Shown: positions 8,944 through 21,436 of the stretch, one piece after another
Position numbering within the stretch: the stretch's first letter is position 1
How the letters are laid out: each line of letters begins with the position of its first letter
DNA from: Halopseudomonas phragmitis
GTDB taxonomy: Bacteria > Pseudomonadota > Gammaproteobacteria > Pseudomonadales > Pseudomonadaceae
Reading direction: 5' to 3'
DNA: 64,000 nucleotides
Assembly: GCF_002056295.1 (NCBI RefSeq)
Contig: NZ_CP020100.1
Coordinates: 3,743,501-3,807,500, forward strand
Made by a program: the position numbers and the translations under genes
The notes under the pieces: model-generated
Seen by the model: only the letters and a program-made list of their open reading frames with translations
Database searches by the model: none
What the model was told of the DNA's origin: nothing

Positions 8944-11900
8944 ATGGCTTTTACCGATCCTTTCATCCGTCGCCCGGTACTGGCGACGGTGATCAGCCTG
9001 CTGATCGTCCTGCTCGGCCTGCAGGCTTTCACCAAGCTGACCATCCGCCAGTATCCACAACTGGAAAATGCCCTGATCACGGTGACCACCGCTTACCCAG
9101 GCGCCAACGCCGAGGTCATTCAGGGCTACATCACCCAACCGATCCAGCAAAGCCTGGCCAGCGCCGAAGGTGTCGATTACATCAACTCGGTCAGCCGCCA
9201 GAACTTCTCGGTGGTGCAGGTCTATGCCCGTCTGGGCGCCGATACCGACCGGCTGTTTACCGACATCATGTCCAAGGCCGCCGAAGTCCGTAACCAGTTG
9301 CCGGCCGAGGCTCAGGACCCGGTAATCAGCCGCCAGGCCGCCGACTCCACAGCGCTGATGTATGTCAGTTTCTTCAGTGAAACCCTGACCAACCCGCAGA
9401 TCACCGACTATCTGTCGCGGGTGGTCCAGCCGCGTCTGGCAACCCTGCCCGGCATCGCCGAAGCCGAAATTCTCGGCCAGCAGAACTTCGCCATGCGCCT
9501 GTGGCTGGACCCGGTACGCATGGGCGCCCATGGGGTGACGGCAAGCGATATCAACCAGGCCGTCAGCCGCTACAACTTCCTCTCCGCTGCGGGTGAAACC
9601 AAGGGCGAGTACGTGGTGACCAGCGTCAACGCCTTCACCGACCTGAAAGACCCGGAAGCCTTTGCCGCCATCCCGATCAAGACTGACGGCGACACCCGGG
9701 TGCTACTCAGAGATGTTGCCCGGGTCGAACTGGGCGCGGAAAGTTACGACGCCATCAGCTTCTTTGACGGCATACCCTCGGTCTATATCGGCATCCAGGG
9801 AACCCCCACCGCCAACCCGCTGGAAGCCATCCAGTATGTCCGCGAGGCCATGCCGCTGATCGAGGCGCAGTTGCCACCGGAGCTGAAGCTGTCGATTGCC
9901 TACGATGCCACCGAGTTCATCCAGGCCTCGATCGACGAAGTAATCAACACCCTGGCCGAAGCCGTGGTCATCGTCATCGTGGTGGTATTCCTGTTCCTGG
10001 GCTCTCTGCGCTCGGTCCTGGTGCCGATCGTCACCATCCCGCTGTCGATGATCGGGGTACTGTTTTTCATGCAGTTGATGGGCTACTCGATCAACCTGCT
10101 GACGCTGCTGGCCCTGGTCCTGGCTATCGGCCTGGTGGTCGACGACGCTATCGTCGTGGTGGAAAACATCCATCGGCATATCGAAGAAGGCAAGCAGCCA
10201 GTGCAAGCGGCACTGGAAGGCACGCGCGAGATCGCCATGCCGGTGGTGGCCATGACCATTACCCTGGCGGCGGTCTACGCTCCGATCGGCTTTCTGGAAG
10301 GCCTTACCGGCGCACTGTTCAAGGAGTTCGCCTTCACCCTGGCCGGCGCCGTGATCATTTCCGGCATCGTCGCCCTGACCCTGTCACCGATGATGTGCTC
10401 CAAGCTGCTGCGCCACGAGGAAAACCCCAGCGGGCTGGCTGCCCGCCTGGACAAGCTGTTCGACGGCTTGCAGCAACGTTACCGGCAACTGCTGCACCAC
10501 AGCCTCAACACCAAGAGTGTCACCCTGACCTTTGGCGCTCTGGTACTACTGCTGATTCCGGTGCTGCTGGCCTTTACCCGCAGCGAACTGGCCCCGGAAG
10601 AGGATCAGAGCATCATCTTCATGATGGCCAGCGCACCCAAGAGCGCCAACCTGGAGTACCTAACCCACTACACCGACGAACTGACCCGTAAACTCAAGGA
10701 ATTCGACGAGTATGAGTCGCACTTCCAGATCAACGGGTTCGACGGAGTGCAAAGCGGTATCGGTGGTTTTCTGCTCAAGCCCTGGGATCAGCGCGAGCGC
10801 AGCCAGATGGAGCTGCTGCCGATAGTCCAGCAGGAACTGGACAGCATCGCCGGCCTGCAGATCTTCGGCTTTAACCTGCCATCGCTGCCCGGCACCGGTG
10901 ACGGGCTGCCACTGCAGTTCGTGATCAACACTCCCAACGACTACGAAACCCTGTTACAGGTTACCGAGCGAATCAAGCAACGGGCGCTGGAAACTGGCCA
11001 GTTCTATTTTCTGGATATCGATCTGGCATTCGACAAGCCGGAGCTCACCGTGGAAATCGCCCGCGAGAAAGCGGCTCAGATGGGCGTGACGATGGAAGAT
11101 ATCGGCTCGACCCTGGCCACCCTGCTCGGCGAAGGGGAAATCAACCGTTTCACTATTGACGGACGTAGCTACAAGGTAATCGCCCAGGTCGAGCGTCCGT
11201 TTCGTGACAACCGCGATTGGCTCAAGCATTACTACGTGCCCACCGTGGATGGTGACATGGTCGCGCTGGGTACCCTGATCACGATGGGCGAGCAGGCCCG
11301 GCCAACCCAGCTCAACCAGTTCCAGCAACTCAATGCAGCACGGATTCAGGGGGTTCCCGGTGTCAGCATGGGCGAGGCGCTGAAAACACTGGAGCAGATC
11401 GCCGCTGAAGAACTGCCCCAGGGCTTCACCGTCGACTATGCCGGCGCCGCGCGTCAATTCAAGCAGGAGGGTGCGGCGCTCTACATCACCTTCGGCCTGG
11501 CGCTGGCGATCATCTATCTGGTCCTGGCCGCCCAGTTCGAAAGTTTCCGCGATCCGCTGGTGATCCTTGTTACCGTACCGCTGTCGATCTGCGGCGCGCT
11601 GATCCCGCTGTTCCTCGGGTTCTCGACCATGAATATCTATACCCAGGTGGGTCTGGTGACTCTGATCGGCCTGATCAGCAAGCACGGTATTCTGATCGTC
11701 GAGTTTGCCAACCAGTTGCAGCGTGAACAGGGCATGGCCCTGCGCGAAGCGGTCGAAGCCTCGGCGGCGATCCGCCTGCGTCCGGTCTTGATGACTACTG
11801 CGGCAATGGTCTTCGCCATGATCCCGCTGCTGTTGGCCCAGGGTGCCGGTGCGGTCAGCCGTTTCGATATCGGCATGGTGATTGCCAGCGGCCTGACCAT

Positions 11901-11973
11901 CGGCACGCTATTCACCCTGTTCGTACTGCCAGCGGTATACCTGGCAGTAGCCAGGCAGCACGAACAGGTCTGA
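8944..11973 (+). CDS. RND multidrug efflux permease (MexW-like)
   Basis: Inner-membrane proton-driven drug/H+ antiporter of the HAE-1 RND family, 1009 aa, near the family norm of about 1020-1040. It shows the N-terminal MAFTDPFIRRPVLATV start, two halves of periplasmic loops and twelve expected transmembrane helices. The fourth helix carries the proton-relay aspartates in GLVVDDAIVVVENI. A second-half motif GLISKHGILIVEFANQ is also present. AAGG lies 8 bases before the ATG. Together with the adaptor upstream it forms a two-gene pump resembling MexVW and the wider MexF/MexW-type branch. Substrates cannot be predicted. Confidence 0.93.
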   Translation: MAFTDPFIRRPVLATVISLLIVLLGLQAFTKLTIRQYPQLENALITVTTAYPGANAEVIQGYITQPIQQSLASAEGVDYINSVSRQNFSVVQVYARLGADTDRLFTDIMSKAAEVRNQLPAEAQDPVISRQAADSTALMYVSFFSETLTNPQITDYLSRVVQPRLATLPGIAEAEILGQQNFAMRLWLDPVRMGAHGVTASDINQAVSRYNFLSAAGETKGEYVVTSVNAFTDLKDPEAFAAIPIKTDGDTRVLLRDVARVELGAESYDAISFFDGIPSVYIGIQGTPTANPLEAIQYVREAMPLIEAQLPPELKLSIAYDATEFIQASIDEVINTLAEAVVIVIVVVFLFLGSLRSVLVPIVTIPLSMIGVLFFMQLMGYSINLLTLLALVLAIGLVVDDAIVVVENIHRHIEEGKQPVQAALEGTREIAMPVVAMTITLAAVYAPIGFLEGLTGALFKEFAFTLAGAVIISGIVALTLSPMMCSKLLRHEENPSGLAARLDKLFDGLQQRYRQLLHHSLNTKSVTLTFGALVLLLIPVLLAFTRSELAPEEDQSIIFMMASAPKSANLEYLTHYTDELTRKLKEFDEYESHFQINGFDGVQSGIGGFLLKPWDQRERSQMELLPIVQQELDSIAGLQIFGFNLPSLPGTGDGLPLQFVINTPNDYETLLQVTERIKQRALETGQFYFLDIDLAFDKPELTVEIAREKAAQMGVTMEDIGSTLATLLGEGEINRFTIDGRSYKVIAQVERPFRDNRDWLKHYYVPTVDGDMVALGTLITMGEQARPTQLNQFQQLNAARIQGVPGVSMGEALKTLEQIAAEELPQGFTVDYAGAARQFKQEGAALYITFGLALAIIYLVLAAQFESFRDPLVILVTVPLSICGALIPLFLGFSTMNIYTQVGLVTLIGLISKHGILIVEFANQLQREQGMALREAVEASAAIRLRPVLMTTAAMVFAMIPLLLAQGAGAVSRFDIGMVIASGLTIGTLFTLFVLPAVYLAVARQHEQV

Positions 11974-12112
11974 GCAAAGCAGGTTAGGGAGACGCTGACT
12001 AAACCAGCTTCAGTGTTAGCCCAATTGTCGCTGACCCGCCCTGCACACGCCGGGGCCCCTCCGGGCCCGGCCAATCGAGCGACTGAGCTTGTGTGCAGTT
12101 GTGCACTCCGGA

Positions 12113-12147
12113 GTCATGGCGAGCCGCGTAGCGGCGTGGCCATCCAG
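12113..12147. repeat. Degenerate copy of dispersed palindromic repeat
   Basis: A diverged copy of the GTCATTGCGAGG...GGCAATCCA repeat seen many times in the right half of the window. It lies directly next to the 3' end of rpoS. A GC-rich hairpin-like stretch (about 12050-12070) precedes it and may help stop transcription from the RND gene, although no T run follows. Confidence 0.55.
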
Positions 12148-12149
12148 AC

Positions 12150-13151
12150 TTACTGAAACAGCGACTCCCCGGTCAGCCCATGCTGTTCGAGAATATCGCG
12201 CAGGCGCTTGAGCGCTTCGACCTGAATTTGCCTGACCCGCTCGCGGGTCAGGCCGATCTCCCGGCCGACTTCTTCCAGCGTGCTGCTTTCATGGCCGCGC
12301 AAGCCGAAACGCCGGGTCACCACCTCACGCTGCTTCTCACTCAGCTCGGACAGCCACTGGTCGATACTGGAATTGAGGTCATCATCCTGCAGCAGTTCAC
12401 AGGGATCGGTGACATGGTCGTCGGTCAGGGTGTCGAGCAGGGTCTTGTCCGAGTCGGGCCCCAGCGACATGTCCACCGAGGCCACCCGCTCGTTTAGCCC
12501 AAGCATGCGTTTGACATCCTCGACCGGCTTGTCGAGCAGTTGGGCAATTTCTTCTGGCGACGGTTCGTGATCGAGCTTTTGGGTCAGCTCACGCGCAGCG
12601 CGCAGGTAGATGTTGAGTTCCTTGACCACATGAATCGGCAGACGGATGGTGCGGGTCTGGTTCATGATCGCCCGCTCGATGGTCTGGCGGATCCACCAGG
12701 TGGCGTAGGTCGAGAAGCGGAAGCCACGTTCCGGGTCGAATTTCTCGACCGCCCGGATCAACCCCAGATTACCCTCTTCGATCAGATCAAGCAGAGTCAG
12801 CCCACGATTGACGTAGCGCCGGGCAATCTTCACCACCAGTCGCAGGTTGCTTTCAATCATGCGTTTGCGCCCGGCCGGGTCACCCTTCTGCGCCAGTCGC
12901 GCAAAGTGGACCTCTTCCTCGGGAGTCAATAGCGGGGAAAAACCGATTTCATTCAGATAAAGCTGGGTGGCGTCGAGTTGCTTGGTGAACTCGAACGCAT
13001 TCTCGCGCTTGTGGTTACGCGGTGTTGCGGTCTTGGTGCGAGTATCAGAGCCTTCCATGTTGCCCTCCTCATCGTCCATGCCGTCGCCCTCGAACAGTAC
13101 GACATCGTCCTCTACAACGTGTTCAGGCTCGTTATTATTATTGCGTGCCAT
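12150..13151 (-). CDS. rpoS: RNA polymerase sigma factor RpoS
   Basis: Stationary-phase and general-stress sigma factor, 333 aa, matching the Pseudomonas length. After an acidic N-terminus come region 1.2 ([18 protein letters not shown]), region 2 with the core- and -10-binding segments ([33 protein letters not shown]), region 3, and region 4 with the -35-binding helix ([19 protein letters not shown]). I place the start at ATG 13151; an in-frame ATG at 13166 is possible but has a weaker site. It lies downstream of nlpD on the same strand with about 175 bases between, and in Pseudomonas the rpoS promoter lies in or near nlpD. Confidence 0.96.
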   Translation of the reverse strand: MARNNNNEPEHVVEDDVVLFEGDGMDDEEGNMEGSDTRTKTATPRNHKRENAFEFTKQLDATQLYLNEIGFSPLLTPEEEVHFARLAQKGDPAGRKRMIESNLRLVVKIARRYVNRGLTLLDLIEEGNLGLIRAVEKFDPERGFRFSTYATWWIRQTIERAIMNQTRTIRLPIHVVKELNIYLRAARELTQKLDHEPSPEEIAQLLDKPVEDVKRMLGLNERVASVDMSLGPDSDKTLLDTLTDDHVTDPCELLQDDDLNSSIDQWLSELSEKQREVVTRRFGLRGHESSTLEEVGREIGLTRERVRQIQVEALKRLRDILEQHGLTGESLFQ

Positions 13152-13326
13152 TATTGCGTGCCCCATTCCAGTCGAATCACGATTCGGTACCAGATCCCGA
13201 AGGATCACAGCGGTCCCCCACAACCTGTCAGCAGGCCAAAGCATCACCCTCCTGGTAACCCTCCTCAGCCTATCTGGCAGCCTGCCTATAATCTATGACA
13301 ACCATATTGCGATTATTCACCGGCCT

Positions 13327-14199
13327 TCACAGTTTGGGTAAATACGTCAAAGGATCAACCGGTTGCCCCCTGCGACGTATTTCAAAATGCAACTTAACCC
13401 TGTCAGTGCCGGTACTACCCATCTCGGCGATCACCTGCCCCGCCTTGACCTGGTCCCCCTCATTGACCAACAAACGGTTGTTGTGGGCATAGGCACTGAG
13501 ATAGGTGTCATCGTGCTTGATGATAATCATCTCGCCATAACCGATGAGACCACGCCCGGCATAGACCACCGCACCGTCTGCAGCAGCCTTCACAGGCTGT
13601 CCCAATTGGCCGGCAATATCAATCCCTTTATTCAAACTTCCGTTTGACTGAAACCGGGCGATCAACGGCCCTTGAGCTGGCCAGTTCCAACCGGACACCC
13701 GCGAAGGCACGCTGGGTGATGCTGGAGTGGCTGCTGGCGTAGCAGGACGGCTGGCCGGGGCCGGGGCGGTAGCTCTGGGCTGGGTGGCTGGAGCGGTTGT
13801 CCGGGGTGGCGTTGTCGCTGGCCGGCTAGTGGCTGCGGTCGTGGCTGGCCGCGCGGTTTGGGTAGTGCGGGCGGGCGTGCCGGCAGTACCTGGACGCAGG
13901 CTGATGCGCTGACCCGGGTAGATGGTATAAGGCGCGTTGAGGTTGTTGTTGGCGGCCAGCGCACGCCAATCCCAGCCGTAGCGGAAGGCGATTTGATACA
14001 GCGTCTCACCGCGCTGCACGGTGTGCTGGCCGGAAGTGACCTGTTGCGCCGTCTGGGCCCGCTGGCCACCGCGGCTGCGGTCATCGATCGGTACCGTGGT
14101 CGACGGTCCTGCGCAGGCAGCCAGCAGCCCGGCCAGCAGCATCAACCCCAGCTGCCGCCCCCGCGCCATTAGCGGTCCGCCCACCACAGACATCCCCAT
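13327..14199 (-). CDS. nlpD: NlpD-like murein hydrolase activator lipoprotein
   Basis: Outer-membrane lipoprotein of about 290 aa that activates peptidoglycan amidases at the septum. It has a lipoprotein signal ending in a LLAAC lipobox, a LysM peptidoglycan-binding domain (HTVQRGETLYQIAFRYG), a long low-complexity Pro/Ala/Thr linker, and a C-terminal LytM/M23 domain. The M23 zinc ligands look incomplete, as expected for an activator rather than an enzyme. Start choice is uncertain: ATGs at 14199, 14193 and 14169 are in frame; 14199 is the best placed relative to an AGGAG, though 11 bases away. The nlpD-rpoS order is conserved in gammaproteobacteria. Confidence 0.92.
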   Translation of the reverse strand: MGMSVVGGPLMARGRQLGLMLLAGLLAACAGPSTTVPIDDRSRGGQRAQTAQQVTSGQHTVQRGETLYQIAFRYGWDWRALAANNNLNAPYTIYPGQRISLRPGTAGTPARTTQTARPATTAATSRPATTPPRTTAPATQPRATAPAPASRPATPAATPASPSVPSRVSGWNWPAQGPLIARFQSNGSLNKGIDIAGQLGQPVKAAADGAVVYAGRGLIGYGEMIIIKHDDTYLSAYAHNNRLLVNEGDQVKAGQVIAEMGSTGTDRVKLHFEIRRRGQPVDPLTYLPKL

Positions 14200-14227
14200 G
14201 ACCCATTCAGCTCCTAACGGTTCCGCA

Positions 14228-15172
14228 TCAGCGCTCGGCCTGGCGTCCCCAATATTCCAGTGTCAACACTAATACCACGGCAAGCAGCATCAACGCCAAC
14301 CCACCCTGCCAGTAGGCTGGCTCACCGGTGAGCTGCTGAAACTGGGCCGGCCAGACATTGCTCTGCACCAACGGTTCAAGCTGACCCTGTGAGTTCTCAC
14401 GCCAGCTCAGGGTCTGCTTCCACGGCCAGACTTTATTCAGCGAGCCAATCAGCAAACCGGTCAGAAACGCCAGGGTGACACTGCGGGCATGGCTCAGCAG
14501 CCAGGACAGCAACCGCGAGAAACTCAGCAAGCCGGCCACGCAGCCCAGAATGAAGATTGCCAGCAACCCGACATCGAAGTTTTTGACCGCCTGCAACACG
14601 CTTGCGTACAGCCCCAGCAGCAACAGAATGAAGCTACCGGAAATGCCGGGCAGGATCATCGCGCAGATAGCAATCGCTGCGCCCAGGAAGATCACCGGGC
14701 CGGTAACCGGTAACTGCAGCGGAACCGCCACGGTAATCAGATAGGCAAATACCGTGCCGAGCAGCAGAGCCAGCACGCTCCAGGCGCTCCAGCGTGGAAT
14801 CTGCCGTCCAACCAGCAATACCGAGACCACAATCAGACCAAAGAAGAACGACCAGATCAGTTGCGGGTGCTGTTCCAGCAAGTAACTGATCAGTCGTGCC
14901 AGACTGGCAATACTGGTAAAGATGCCGGCCAGCAGAATGCACAGAAAGGTTCCGTCAATGGCCTGCCAGGTCTCGCGCACACGCCCACGGGCCAGCCACA
15001 GCAACTTGTTCGGCGTGCAGGCAGCAACCGCCGCCAGCAGCCGATCGTAGATGCCACTGATGAATGCGATAGTCCCGCCAGACACACCAGGCACCACATC
15101 CGCAGCGCCCATGGCCATGCCCTTGAGAAAAATGGCCAGAAAAGCCAGACCACGCTTGATCGGGTTACTCAA
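14228..15172 (-). CDS. DUF368 membrane protein, predicted undecaprenyl-phosphate translocase
   Basis: Polytopic inner-membrane protein of 314 aa with about nine hydrophobic helices. The N-terminus has the DUF368 signature [24 protein letters not shown]368 proteins (named PopT in some species) have been proposed to return undecaprenyl phosphate to the cytoplasmic face for reuse in cell-wall synthesis. Its start overlaps the pcm stop by 4 bases, so it belongs to the ispF-truD-surE-pcm operon and leads towards nlpD-rpoS. In P. aeruginosa, as I recall, pcm and nlpD are adjacent with no such gene, so this is an insertion relative to that layout. Confidence 0.88.
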   Translation of the reverse strand: MSNPIKRGLAFLAIFLKGMAMGAADVVPGVSGGTIAFISGIYDRLLAAVAACTPNKLLWLARGRVRETWQAIDGTFLCILLAGIFTSIASLARLISYLLEQHPQLIWSFFFGLIVVSVLLVGRQIPRWSAWSVLALLLGTVFAYLITVAVPLQLPVTGPVIFLGAAIAICAMILPGISGSFILLLLGLYASVLQAVKNFDVGLLAIFILGCVAGLLSFSRLLSWLLSHARSVTLAFLTGLLIGSLNKVWPWKQTLSWRENSQGQLEPLVQSNVWPAQFQQLTGEPAYWQGGLALMLLAVVLVLTLEYWGRQAER

Positions 15173-15843
15173 GAATTGATGGCTCCTGCCAACAAGGGAA
15201 CAAAACGTACCGGTTCGACCTGCTGACGGATGAACTGTTCCCCGTCACGAATGATCAGGGTCAGGTATTGCTCACGCGCGCCGACCGGGATCACCATGCG
15301 GCCTCCGTCGGCCAGCTGTGCCAGCAGCTCGGCCGGCACTTCGGCCGGTGCTGCGGTAACCATGATCGCGTCATAGGGTCCGTACTGAGGCCAGCCCCAG
15401 TTGCCATCGGCATGCCGAAACACCACGTTACGAATATTGATGTCCTTGAGCACCGCCTTGGCCCGCTCCTGCAGTGGCAGGATGCGTTCAACGGTAAAGA
15501 CCCGTTCGACCACCTGGGCCAGAATCGCAGTCTGGTAACCCGAGCCGGTGCCGACCTCCAGCACCTTGTCCAGCGGCCCGCCACCGAGCAGCAGCTCGGT
15601 CATACGCGCGACTATGTAGGGCTGCGACAGGGTCTGATTGTGGCCAATCGGCAATGCGGTATCTTCATAAGCCCGGTGCGCCAGCGCCTCATCAACGAAC
15701 AGATGCCTGGGGGTACGGCGAATCGCTTCGAGTACCTGCAAGTTGCGGATGCCCTCCTCGAACAGCCGTTCCAGCAAACGTTCGCGGGTACGCTGCGAGG
15801 TCATGCCAATGCCGTGTTTATAAAGATCTTCGCGCACGCTCAT
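15169..15843 (-). CDS. pcm: Protein-L-isoaspartate O-methyltransferase
   Basis: Repair enzyme of 224 aa that uses S-adenosylmethionine to methylate isoaspartyl residues in damaged proteins. The SAM-binding motif I is [15 protein letters not shown], preceded by the family-specific region around [16 protein letters not shown]. Length is normal. It overlaps surE upstream and the DUF368 gene downstream by 4 bases each, indicating translational coupling. The surE-pcm linkage is widely conserved and tied to stationary-phase survival. Confidence 0.96.
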   Translation of the reverse strand: MSVREDLYKHGIGMTSQRTRERLLERLFEEGIRNLQVLEAIRRTPRHLFVDEALAHRAYEDTALPIGHNQTLSQPYIVARMTELLLGGGPLDKVLEVGTGSGYQTAILAQVVERVFTVERILPLQERAKAVLKDINIRNVVFRHADGNWGWPQYGPYDAIMVTAAPAEVPAELLAQLADGGRMVIPVGAREQYLTLIIRDGEQFIRQQVEPVRFVPLLAGAINS

Positions 15844-16592
15844 ATACCCAGGTCGTTCAGCCAGTCACCGAGGCGGTCGAATACCTCGAAATGGGTCTTG
15901 TCGATCCGCAGTGGCGTTACCGACACGTAGCCCTGCATAACCGCATGGAAATCGGTGCCGTCGCCACCATCCTCGGCATCGCCAGCCACCGAAATCCAGT
16001 AGCCTTCCTTGCCGCGCGGGTCGACCCATTTGACCGGCTTGGCAGCCCGCGCCCGGTGCCCCAACCGGGTTAGCTGAATGCCTTTGATATGCTCCAGCGG
16101 CAGGTTGGGAATATTGATATTGAGCACCGTTCGCGGTGGCAATTCAAGCTGCTCGTGGGCCGTCACCAGTTGCCGGGCGATGGCCGCAGCCGCCGGAAGA
16201 TTGTCCGGCTGACGCCCGACCAGGGAAAAGGCCATGGCCGGTCGCGCCAGGAAGCGTCCTTCCAACGCAGCCGCCACTGTGCCGGAGTAGAGCACATCAT
16301 CTCCCAGGTTGGCGCCCAGGTTGATACCCGCAACCACCATGTCGACGCTGTCGTCGAACAACGCATTGAGCCCCAGGTGCACGCAATCGGTCGGCGTACC
16401 GTTCAAACCGATAAAGCCGTTGTCCAGGGTGAACGGGCGCAAGGGCTTGTCCAGGCTCAGGGCGCTGCTGGCGCCGCTGCGGTCTTCGGCCGGAGCCACT
16501 ACCACGCAGTCGGCATAATCCTCGAGCGCGCCATGCAGCGCCTTGAGCCCCGGCGCCAGTACGCCATCGTCATTGGCAATCAGAATACGCAT
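15840..16592 (-). CDS. surE: 5'/3'-nucleotidase SurE
   Basis: Survival protein SurE, a metal-dependent nucleoside monophosphate phosphatase of 250 aa. The N-terminus [15 protein letters not shown] carries the paired aspartates that bind the metal, and the conserved [10 protein letters not shown] and SGINLGAN-like segments (here [18 protein letters not shown]) follow. It shares one base with the truD stop (TGATG) and overlaps pcm by 4 bases, so it sits in a tightly packed operon. Confidence 0.96.
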   Translation of the reverse strand: MRILIANDDGVLAPGLKALHGALEDYADCVVVAPAEDRSGASSALSLDKPLRPFTLDNGFIGLNGTPTDCVHLGLNALFDDSVDMVVAGINLGANLGDDVLYSGTVAAALEGRFLARPAMAFSLVGRQPDNLPAAAAIARQLVTAHEQLELPPRTVLNINIPNLPLEHIKGIQLTRLGHRARAAKPVKWVDPRGKEGYWISVAGDAEDGGDGTDFHAVMQGYVSVTPLRIDKTHFEVFDRLGDWLNDLGI

Positions 16593-17650
16593 CAGATATC
16601 ACTTTGCAGGCTGCCCTGCGAGTTGCTGGTCAACTCAACCAGCTCACGCAATACCGCTGTAGCGAAACAGCCGGTCGGCAGGGTGAATTCAAGTTCAAGA
16701 CAATCCGCTGACGGATAATGCCACGTCAGGCCGCTGATGGGGAGGCGCAAAACACGTCGCTCCTGCTTCAGGCCAGCGGCCGCCAGCCAGGCGACCAACT
16801 CGGCCTCGGCTGCCGCCTGCGTCAATTCCAGGGTCAGGGTATCGGCACCGACCGCCGGCTCGCCCTGCCCCCACAAGGGACCGGTGGGATGCAGATCCAG
16901 CGCGGCCAGGCGCGGGTCATCCGCTACCAGCTCAGTGGCCGGGAAATGGCTACGACTATCGGTAAAGGCCAACAGATCGCCGGGCAATACCTGATCCCAG
17001 CTTCCGGCCCCAACCCGCTCAGCCAACACCCGATTGAACAGCAGACTACGGGCGCTCGACAGCAGCCGCGAGCGCGTACCCCTGGCCGGTGGTAAGGCCG
17101 CGCGCTGAGCCCAACTGCGCGCCTGTTCGATATTGCCGCCCTGATGGCCAAAACGCTGGGGCCCGACATAGTTGGGCACACCGGCGACCGCCAGTTGCTG
17201 CAAACGCTGCTCCAGCGCTGCGCGATCGGCCTGCAGTTCATGCAGGCGAATGAGGAACCGGTTGGCGCTGTGAGCGCCACGCTGCAGCTTGCGTCGATGC
17301 CGACCCTGAGCGCTGCAACGCAGCTCATCCGACCACAGCGCAGACAGATCCGGGTCAGCCTTGCCCGGTAGTTGCACGCTGAACCATTGCCGAGTCAGGG
17401 CCTGGCGATCCTTGAGCCCGGCATAGCTGACATCACGCACAGCCACACCCGCCGCCCGCGCCAGTCGGCGGGCCACTTCTTCGGTATTGAGACCGCGCTT
17501 TTCCAGCAGCAACCACAGATGCTCGCCCTCGCCGCTGAGCGGAATATCGAGCACTTCGGTTACCTGAAAGTCGTCCGGCGTAGCCTTGAGCCACGCGCTG
17601 CCGCAAGGGGCGCCCCAGGCCCGGGGGCCAAGTAGTTGCTCTTCGGTCAT
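16592..17650 (-). CDS. truD: tRNA pseudouridine(13) synthase
   Basis: Enzyme of 352 aa that converts U13 of tRNA to pseudouridine. The catalytic region is [14 protein letters not shown], whose Asp is the nucleophile, and the TruD-specific [14 protein letters not shown] segment follows near residue 160. It overlaps ispF by 4 bases and surE by one base. The ispF-truD-surE-pcm order is conserved across gammaproteobacteria. Confidence 0.96.
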   Translation of the reverse strand: MTEEQLLGPRAWGAPCGSAWLKATPDDFQVTEVLDIPLSGEGEHLWLLLEKRGLNTEEVARRLARAAGVAVRDVSYAGLKDRQALTRQWFSVQLPGKADPDLSALWSDELRCSAQGRHRRKLQRGAHSANRFLIRLHELQADRAALEQRLQQLAVAGVPNYVGPQRFGHQGGNIEQARSWAQRAALPPARGTRSRLLSSARSLLFNRVLAERVGAGSWDQVLPGDLLAFTDSRSHFPATELVADDPRLAALDLHPTGPLWGQGEPAVGADTLTLELTQAAAEAELVAWLAAAGLKQERRVLRLPISGLTWHYPSADCLELEFTLPTGCFATAVLRELVELTSNSQGSLQSDI

Positions 17651-18120
17651 CGGGGCAACAACAGGGCCACAGCGTGAACGGCGATACCCTCCTCCCGTCC
17701 GGTGAACCCCAGCTTTTCGGTAGTAGTGGCCTTGACATTGACCTGATCGAGCTCAACGCCCAGATCAGCAGCGATATGAGCACGCATGCTCTCGATGTGT
17801 GGCGCCATCTTCGGCGCCTGGGCAACGATGGTGGCATCGACGTTGCCGACCTGCCAACCCTTATCCTGCACCAGGCTCAGCGCATGGCGCAGCAGCACCC
17901 GGCTGTCGGCACCTTTGAAACGGGGATCGGTATCAGGAAAGTGCCGACCGATATCGCCCAGCGCCGCAGCGCCGAGCAAGGCATCGGTCAGGGCATGCAG
18001 CAATACGTCACCATCGGAGTGGGCAATCAGCCCATGGTGATGAGCAATCCGAACCCCTCCCAGGGTAATGAAATCACCATCCCCAAAGCGGTGAACATCG
18101 TAACCGTGACCTATGCGCAT
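17647..18120 (-). CDS. ispF: 2-C-methyl-D-erythritol 2,4-cyclodiphosphate synthase
   Basis: Non-mevalonate isoprenoid pathway enzyme of 157 aa that forms 2-C-methyl-D-erythritol 2,4-cyclodiphosphate. Zinc ligands Asp8 and His10 are in GHGYDVHRF; the [18 protein letters not shown] segment and the C-terminal [13 protein letters not shown] are characteristic. It is the first gene of the operon running through truD, surE, pcm and the DUF368 gene. Confidence 0.97.
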   Translation of the reverse strand: MRIGHGYDVHRFGDGDFITLGGVRIAHHHGLIAHSDGDVLLHALTDALLGAAALGDIGRHFPDTDPRFKGADSRVLLRHALSLVQDKGWQVGNVDATIVAQAPKMAPHIESMRAHIAADLGVELDQVNVKATTTEKLGFTGREEGIAVHAVALLLPR

Positions 18121-18178
18121 TGCTTACCCCGCCTGCAGAAAACCGGGGGGTGATGTTACCCTGTTTACCCTCTACAAG

Positions 18179-18232
18179 GTAGGAGCGGCCTTGCTCCTGC
18201 CCCCTTGTTTCGCGGCTGCCAGGCGCCCCTAC
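18179..18232. repeat. REP-like Pseudomonas repeat
   Basis: A stretch opening GTAGGAGCGGCCTTGCTCCTG, whose GGAGC and GCTCC arms form a small hairpin, and ending in a TTCGCGG...CCCCTAC arm. This resembles the REP sequences common between Pseudomonas genes. It fills the gap between ispF and fghA and differs from the other repeat family in this window. Confidence 0.65.
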
Positions 18233-18253
18233 TGAAGCTATTTACCGTGCGAC

Positions 18254-20280
<2,027 letters not shown>

Positions 20281-20335
20281 TCAATTGTGGATAATCTCCC
20301 AATCAACAAAACATTATTGCTAGTCAGGGATAATC

Positions 20336-21229
20336 ATGAACCAATGGGAAGGCATCGATGAGTTCGTTGCGGTCGCCGAACTGGGCCACTTCAGCGGCGC
20401 CGCCACACGTCTGGGCGTGTCCTCCTCACACGTCAGCCGCCAGGTAGCCCGGCTGGAAGATCGCCTGCAGACCCGCCTGTTCTACCGCAGCACCCGCCGA
20501 GTCAGTCTGACCGAAGCTGGCCAGACCTTCCTCCAGCACTGCCAGCGGCTGATCGATGCCCGCGACGAAGCCCTGCAGGCGATCACCGATCTGGGCGGCG
20601 AACCCAAAGGCCTGCTGCGCATGACCTGCGCGGTCGCCTACGGCGAAAGCTTCATCATGCCGCTGGTCAACGAGTTCATGCAGCAGCATCCGCAACTGCG
20701 GATCGAGATGACCCTGACCAATCAGACCCTGGACCTGCTGCACGGCAGTTACGACCTGGCAATCCGTCTGGGCCGGCTGCAGGACTCCAGCCTGATCGCC
20801 ACCCGTCTGGCACCCCGACGCATGTATCTGTGCGCCGCACCCAGCTACCTGGCCCGCTATGGCGCCCCGCACAGCCTGTCGGAACTGCCGAGGCACAACT
20901 GCCTGATCGGCAGCAGCGATACCTGGACCTTCCAGCAGGATGGCCGCGAACTGCCGATCCGGGTACACGGCAACTGGCGCTGCAACAGCGGCCAGGCGGT
21001 ATTGGATGCGGCGCTGCGCGGCTTCGGCCTATGCCAATTGCCGGATTACTATGTGCGCGAACACCTGCGCAGCGGCGCCCTGCGCGCCCTGCTCAACCAG
21101 CACCAGCCGCCACACACCGCGGTCTGGGCACTGTATCCCCAGCAGCGGCATCTGTCGCCCAAGGTCCGGCAACTGGTCGATCACCTCAAAGCCGGCCTGG
21201 CCCAGCGCGCGGAATACCAGCAAGACTGA
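20336..21229 (+). CDS. gfnR: LysR-type regulator of formaldehyde detoxification (GfnR-like)
   Basis: LysR-family regulator of 297 aa: N-terminal winged helix (GHFSGAATRLGVSSSHVSRQ) and a C-terminal periplasmic-binding-like effector domain. It is divergent from adhC-fghA across about 105 bases, as P. aeruginosa gfnR is, as remembered, from its adhC-fghA genes, where it activates formaldehyde neutralisation. Name given by context and family rather than by any unique motif. Confidence 0.78.
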   Translation: MNQWEGIDEFVAVAELGHFSGAATRLGVSSSHVSRQVARLEDRLQTRLFYRSTRRVSLTEAGQTFLQHCQRLIDARDEALQAITDLGGEPKGLLRMTCAVAYGESFIMPLVNEFMQQHPQLRIEMTLTNQTLDLLHGSYDLAIRLGRLQDSSLIATRLAPRRMYLCAAPSYLARYGAPHSLSELPRHNCLIGSSDTWTFQQDGRELPIRVHGNWRCNSGQAVLDAALRGFGLCQLPDYYVREHLRSGALRALLNQHQPPHTAVWALYPQQRHLSPKVRQLVDHLKAGLAQRAEYQQD

Positions 21230-21345
21230 AAACACTGCTTTGTGATGGTGCAACGCCAGTAGGCGCTGCACTAAAAGGCAGAGCGACCAGCCAGACCATC
21301 ACCCCCGCCTCCCGGCAAGTGCCCGGTTTAGCCGCATCCGGCGAC

Positions 21346-21362
21346 TTGGCACAGTTTTTTCA
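21346..21362 (+). promoter_or_regulatory. Possible sigma-54-type promoter of amt
   Basis: TTGGCACAGTTTTTTCA matches the -24 element (TGGCAC) at correct spacing, but the -12 element reads TTTCA instead of TTGCA, losing the G of the GC pair. Ammonium transporter genes are often NtrC/RpoN controlled, so the near match is worth noting. The rest of the gap from 21230 holds an imperfect hairpin (21248-21271), possibly ending gfnR transcription. Confidence 0.3.
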
Positions 21363-21436
21363 TTCCTCCAGAGAAAGTTTAATTCCTGAAACTCACCAGC
21401 CCTGCTGGTCAACAACCCTCTGGGGAGCCAAAACCG

